Below are positions 26,044-28,748 of a stretch of DNA of 28,748 nucleotides, piece by piece. The translations under genes and the position numbers were made by a program. The notes under the pieces were generated by a model. That model was given only the letters and a program-made list of their open reading frames with translations. It was not told where the DNA came from and did no database searches. Location of the stretch: the NCBI GenBank assembly GCA_009731375.1, contig BJOX01000044.1, positions 36,826 to 65,573 of the forward strand, written 5' to 3'. How positions within the stretch are numbered: the first letter of the stretch is position 1; each line of letters opens with the position of its first letter. The DNA comes from Paulinella micropora (Eukaryota > Cercozoa > Imbricatea > Euglyphida).

Positions 26044-26502
26044 TTAAAATCCTTTTTTTTTGTCTTGTGCCTTTTTCTTGGCCTTAGCTTTCTCTTTACT
26101 AAGCTTGCTTTTGCCCGAGGGTTTTTTCTTCGACTGCTTTTGACCGTTCCCTCTGCTAGGTCTAGTTTTCTTTTGCTCGAGCAGTATCAATTCCTGCAAG
26201 TAATTTTTGTCTGCAATTGACATGTACTCTTGGTTATTAGAGCACTCACTATAGCAAATGCGGTCGACAATCCCAAGCTTTTTTGCTTCCTCTGTCTTAG
26301 GTGGGCGACCCTGGAATCCTTGTTTAGTTTTCTTCTTGGGCCATGCCCCATGAACCCCTATGATAATCAAGACCTCGTCGTCGAGCAGATATTCATGTTC
26401 CGCTAACCTCAGAAAGAGGCGATTTGACTCAGAGCTGCCGCATTGCACAGCATGGATTTGCAGATTTGGGTGCACGTCTTTGACAGCAGGGACGTTATAA
26501 AA
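26044..26502 (-). CDS. Last exon of a minus-strand gene, lysine-rich C-terminus
   Basis: The exon begins after the acceptor tttgtgctagttcag (26503-26517) in phase 0. It reads FYNVPAVKDVHPNLQIHAVQ, CGSSESNRLFLRLAEHEYLL and DDEVLIIIGVHGAWPKKK. A charged segment follows (AKKLGIVDRICYSECSNNQE). The last 45 residues are strongly basic (KKKPSGKSKLSKEKAKAKKK) and end at a stop at 26044-26046, suggesting nucleic-acid binding or nuclear targeting. It connects upstream to the exon ending at 26884 across a 381-nt intron with a GTAAGT donor. The family is not recognised. Confidence 0.6.
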   Translation of the reverse strand, partial: FYNVPAVKDVHPNLQIHAVQCGSSESNRLFLRLAEHEYLLDDEVLIIIGVHGAWPKKKTKQGFQGRPPKTEEAKKLGIVDRICYSECSNNQEYMSIADKNYLQELILLEQKKTRPSRGNGQKQSKKKPSGKSKLSKEKAKAKKKAQDKKKGF

Positions 26503-26883
26503 CTGAACTAGCACAAAAATAAACAAGCACACTAAAAAAATTTCAGATTGTAGTAAAATTATTGTCGTGGACTATTTTTTATTATATACATATATATATA
26601 TTACAAATTACAAATATTTCAAGTTACAATATCTATATTGCCAAGTTACAATATCTACATTGAAAAGTTGAAATATATATATTGCCAAAAATCAATATGT
26701 ATATTGCCAAGGTGTAATATTTCGCTATAAGCGGCCTGGCAATCTCCCAGTTGCAATATTTATATTGGATTGACAGGATTACGAGGAAAAAATTCTTTCC
26801 AACAGCAAGAATGCATAAGTTTCCCCACTTCCTACGACACGGACTGGACATCTGTACTTTGCCAATCTGAAGTTCGAACTTAC
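26503..26883 (-). other. 381-nt intron containing AT minisatellite
   Basis: The donor is GTAAGT (26883-26878) and the acceptor gttcag. Phase is 0 on both sides. The array at 26620-26775 lies inside it. Confidence 0.55.
26620..26775. repeat. AT minisatellite (caatatntatattgccaa)n
   Basis: About six degenerate units of caatat-n-tatattgccaa lie at roughly 24-bp spacing, in the reverse orientation to the array at 27871-28110. Confidence 0.75.
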
Positions 26884-27368
26884 AATGCTTAGAGTGTCTC
26901 GGTGATCAAAAGATCCCGAGTGAAATCTACATGAGTCGACAACCATCAGATACTTGTCTCTAAATTCACCAAGGATTTCAAAGTATCTGCTGGTTATGGA
27001 AGGGATTCCATCCCTTCCAAAACAGAAACATGGCTACAGAGATCTTCAAGTTGGGATTGCGTGTTCGCAATCGCTCTGTACATGGGATATGAACAAAGAA
27101 GTTTGTGTATTCAGCATGTGCTTTGGTTATCCACTGTATATCCATGTAAGGGGTCGTCCAGGAGGGGAAAAAAGTGGATAGGGGAAAATCTTTTGCCAGC
27201 CACAAAAGCATTTCTTTCTGCCACAAAACTCGTGCCTGCATGGGCTTCACACACATCAAGGTACTTGCTAAACTTTAAGCTCCACGCGTCACTCAGGTTT
27301 CTGCACTCAATTCCAGACCCCTTTCCAAACATCGCACAAAGCCGACGCACATACATCTCCTCCTCCAC
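26884..27368 (-). pseudogene. Middle coding region of the minus-strand gene, frames unresolved
   Basis: Three frames have coding character in turn: VEEEMYVRRLCAMFGKGSGI through LKFSKYLDVCEAHAGTSFVA (27368-27111), then AEYTNFFVHIPCTERLRTRN (27150-27040), then PSITSRYFEILGEFRDKYLM and VVDSCRFHSGSFDHRDTLSI ending at the GTAAGT donor (26884). The switches could be short introns or indels. The first segment contains paired Cys/His. No family is recognised. Confidence 0.45.
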
Positions 27369-27377
27369 AACCTACAT

Positions 27378-27647
27378 CTATAAAATAGGTTTCCTTTTTC
27401 TCTCGAGCAGGAATTGCTCCAAACAGGTGGCTAGAGAGTCTGACTGAGGGGTCAGCGTCCCTCCGATCCCGTCTCCGCACACTCCTAGGTCATTCTGAGA
27501 CAAAGGTCCTCTGCATTGCCGTAACAATCGCACCTGCCAGGCAGGTGCTTTCAACATATGGTTAGATGCATTGCAGCCCGGAGAAGCACATATCTTCCGC
27601 GAGAACAGGTTGGCTGTCCAACAGGAGTTGCAAACCCACATAGGCAT
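27378..27647 (-). CDS. First recognisable exon: RanBP2-type zinc finger
   Basis: From the ATG at 27647 the protein begins MPMWVCNSCWTANLFSRKIC and continues ASPGCNAS. This is the RanBP2/Npl4-type zinc ribbon pattern W-x-C-x2-C-x3-N-x6-C, with the last cysteine at x4 instead of the usual x2. Such fingers bind ubiquitin or single-stranded RNA. After the finger come APAWQVRLLRQCRGPLSQND and a Gly-rich turn. The frame runs to a TAG at 27378-27380, but the exon more likely ends earlier at an unresolved donor, because the open frame starting at 27368 lies just downstream. The open frame also extends upstream of the ATG to 27707. Confidence 0.6.
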   Translation of the reverse strand: MPMWVCNSCWTANLFSRKICASPGCNASNHMLKAPAWQVRLLRQCRGPLSQNDLGVCGDGIGGTLTPQSDSLATCLEQFLLERKRKPIL

Positions 27648-27751
27648 CCAGGCATCCACTTCGACACCGACACCAGACGTCTTGTGGTGGTCGAGACATG
27701 CGCACAAGAGAAAATATCACTTAGATTTATACAAATATTACGCAAACCGAT

Positions 27752-27809
<58 letters not shown>

Positions 27810-27853
27810 AACAACAACAACAACAACAACAACAAAACAACAAAAACAACAAA
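27752..27853 (+). repeat. (CAA)n microsatellite
   Basis: About 19 pure CAA units and then interrupted CAA/CAAAA units. It lies just upstream of the minus-strand gene, where it reads (TTG)n. Confidence 0.95.
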
Positions 27854-27870
27854 CGTCTATTTCTGATTTG

Positions 27871-28110
27871 GCAATATTTATATTGATAACTGGCAATATT
27901 TATATTGATATTTGGCAATATTGATATTGATATTTAACATTGTTATTATTCAGATTTGGCAATATTTATATTGATATTTGGCGATGTATATATTCAAATA
28001 TACCAATATATATATTGATATTTGGCAATATTTATATTATCACATTTAGCAATATTTATATTGATATTTGGCAATATTTATATTGATATTTGGCAAAATT
28101 TATATTGATG
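27871..28110. repeat. AT minisatellite (ggcaatatttatattgatattt)n
   Basis: About nine units of 23-25 bp with core GCAATATTTATATTGATATTT lie in series, two of them degenerate. The core contains the imperfect palindrome CAATATTTATATTG. Confidence 0.88.
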
Positions 28111-28116
28111 TATAAG

Positions 28117-28173
28117 TTATTGTTATTATTATTATTATTACTATTATTATTATTATTATTGTTATTATTTTTA

Positions 28174-28240
<67 letters not shown>
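28117..28240 (+). repeat. (ATT)n microsatellite
   Basis: About 120 bp of ATT repeats with a few interruptions, ending directly at the tRNA-like head of the SINE. It may be the A/T-rich tail of an older element into which the SINE inserted. Confidence 0.95.
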
Positions 28241-28517
28241 GCCCAGTGGTCAAGTTCTACCATCTGGGCCCTGTCGCCAGTTCGATTCCCGTCGGTGCCA
28301 CCAGTATTTCATTGAACATACCGATCCATCTGGACCAGTATTTTCATTGAACATACCGGCCCGTCTGGAAGTGTTGGAACTGCCCTTGCGGGGGTGTCAT
28401 TAGAGCTTATCGTCAATTCTTCGTACTCCCCTCACGGGTGAGACGATGGAGGCGCATGTGCAGAAATGCATCAGCCATTGACAGAGAAGCACTATTATTA
28501 TTATTATTATTATTATT
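28237..28517 (+). mobile_element. tRNA-derived SINE, full copy
   Basis: The head contains an A-box-like tgcccagtggtcaag (28240-28254) and a B box agttcgattcccg (28279-28291), ending cggtgccacca as a tRNA 3' end would. The spacing of about 35 bp between boxes is right for an internal RNA polymerase III promoter. The body carries a 34/35-bp tandem pair (28301-28334 and 28335-28369, with cattgaacatacc and tctgga). An approximately 120-bp tail domain ends in (ATT)n at 28492-28517. The T and acceptor stems of a true tRNA are degraded, so this is not a tRNA gene. Confidence 0.8.
28384..28503 (+). repeat. Inverted repeat, left arm (SINE tail)
   Basis: The 120 bp are the reverse complement of 28629-28748 with a single mismatch (gcgcatg versus gcgaatg). 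Confidence 0.93.
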
Positions 28518-28628
28518 CAACTCGTGCCGGGCGCCACAGTTAACAGTATTTAGTAGCATATGGCATATGCAAATACATGTTTTCATAACAAATACCAATA
28601 TAAATATCGCTAAATCTGATTAGTAATA

Positions 28629-28748
28629 TAATAATAATAGTGCTTCTCTGTCAATGGCTGATGCATTTCTGCACATTCGCCTCCATCGTCTCACCCGTGA
28701 GGGGAGTACGAAGAATTGACGATAAGCTCTAATGACACCCCCGCAAGG
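28629..28748 (-). mobile_element. Second SINE copy, opposite orientation, cut by window end
   Basis: The tail domain of the same SINE is read on the minus strand, with its (ATT)n tail facing the first copy. The head should lie beyond the window. The 125-bp spacer between the arms has no gene. Confidence 0.85.

Noticed and set aside
28240-28303. Functional tRNA gene
   Set aside because: The A and B boxes are recognisable but the T and acceptor stems do not pair. The sequence continues into a SINE body found in a second copy.
27727-28350. Open frames of poly-Asn, poly-Leu or poly-Val
   Set aside because: They are direct translations of (CAA)n and (ATT)n microsatellites.

Overview
The window is nuclear DNA of a eukaryote. 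It holds spliceosomal introns of about 48-115 nt (one of about 380 nt), two kinds of LTR-like or tyrosine-recombinase retroelement, a tRNA-derived SINE, long microsatellites and AT-rich minisatellites. No bacterial operon structure is visible. A protist or alga fits the mix of compact introns and retroelements, but the species cannot be named from the sequence. Two runs of 10 N are scaffold gaps, and both look like unmerged overlaps rather than missing sequence.

Layout. (1) 1-381: the 3' end of a very GC-rich host coding region, followed by about 500 bp without a gene. (2) 879-7634: a nearly complete tyrosine-recombinase (DIRS-order, Ngaro/PAT-like) retrotransposon with gag, RT-RNase H and tyrosine recombinase. 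Its termini are split direct repeats in the order A1 ... B1-A2 ... B2, which points to integration through a circular intermediate. (3) 7635-9720: AT-rich, strand-skewed DNA with no convincing gene. (4) 9722-10952: a frame-disrupted plus-strand gene of unknown function, cut by the next element. (5) 10953-17564: a Ty1/copia element on the minus strand with two 295-bp LTRs (about 97% identical), a candidate 5-bp target duplication, and a primer-binding site that matches the anticodon loop of initiator tRNA-Met and overlaps the gag start codon. Its gag-PR-INT-RT-RH frames carry many frameshifts. A clear MYND zinc finger is encoded between gag and protease. (6) 17566-24764: two unrecognised, intron-containing, frame-disrupted genes arranged divergently (minus about 19.9-17.57 kb, plus 20.3-24.76 kb). 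Their introns share an AT palindrome and often a GTCAGC 5' splice site. An exact 983-bp duplication flanks the second N gap. (7) 24768-28748: AT-rich DNA with palindromic CAATATTAATATTG minisatellites, a minus-strand gene with a RanBP2-type zinc finger and a lysine-rich tail, (CAA)n and (ATT)n tracts, and two SINE copies facing tail to tail at the window end.

How the parts relate. The retroelements are self-contained. In the first, gag packages RNA, RT-RNase H makes cDNA and the recombinase inserts it. In the second the same roles would be filled by LTRs, integrase and RT, but this copy is dead. The copia copy landed inside or at the edge of two convergent host frames. The divergent 17.6-24.8 kb genes share intron architecture but match no family recognised here. 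They are the least explained part of the window, together with the MYND-bearing copia element.
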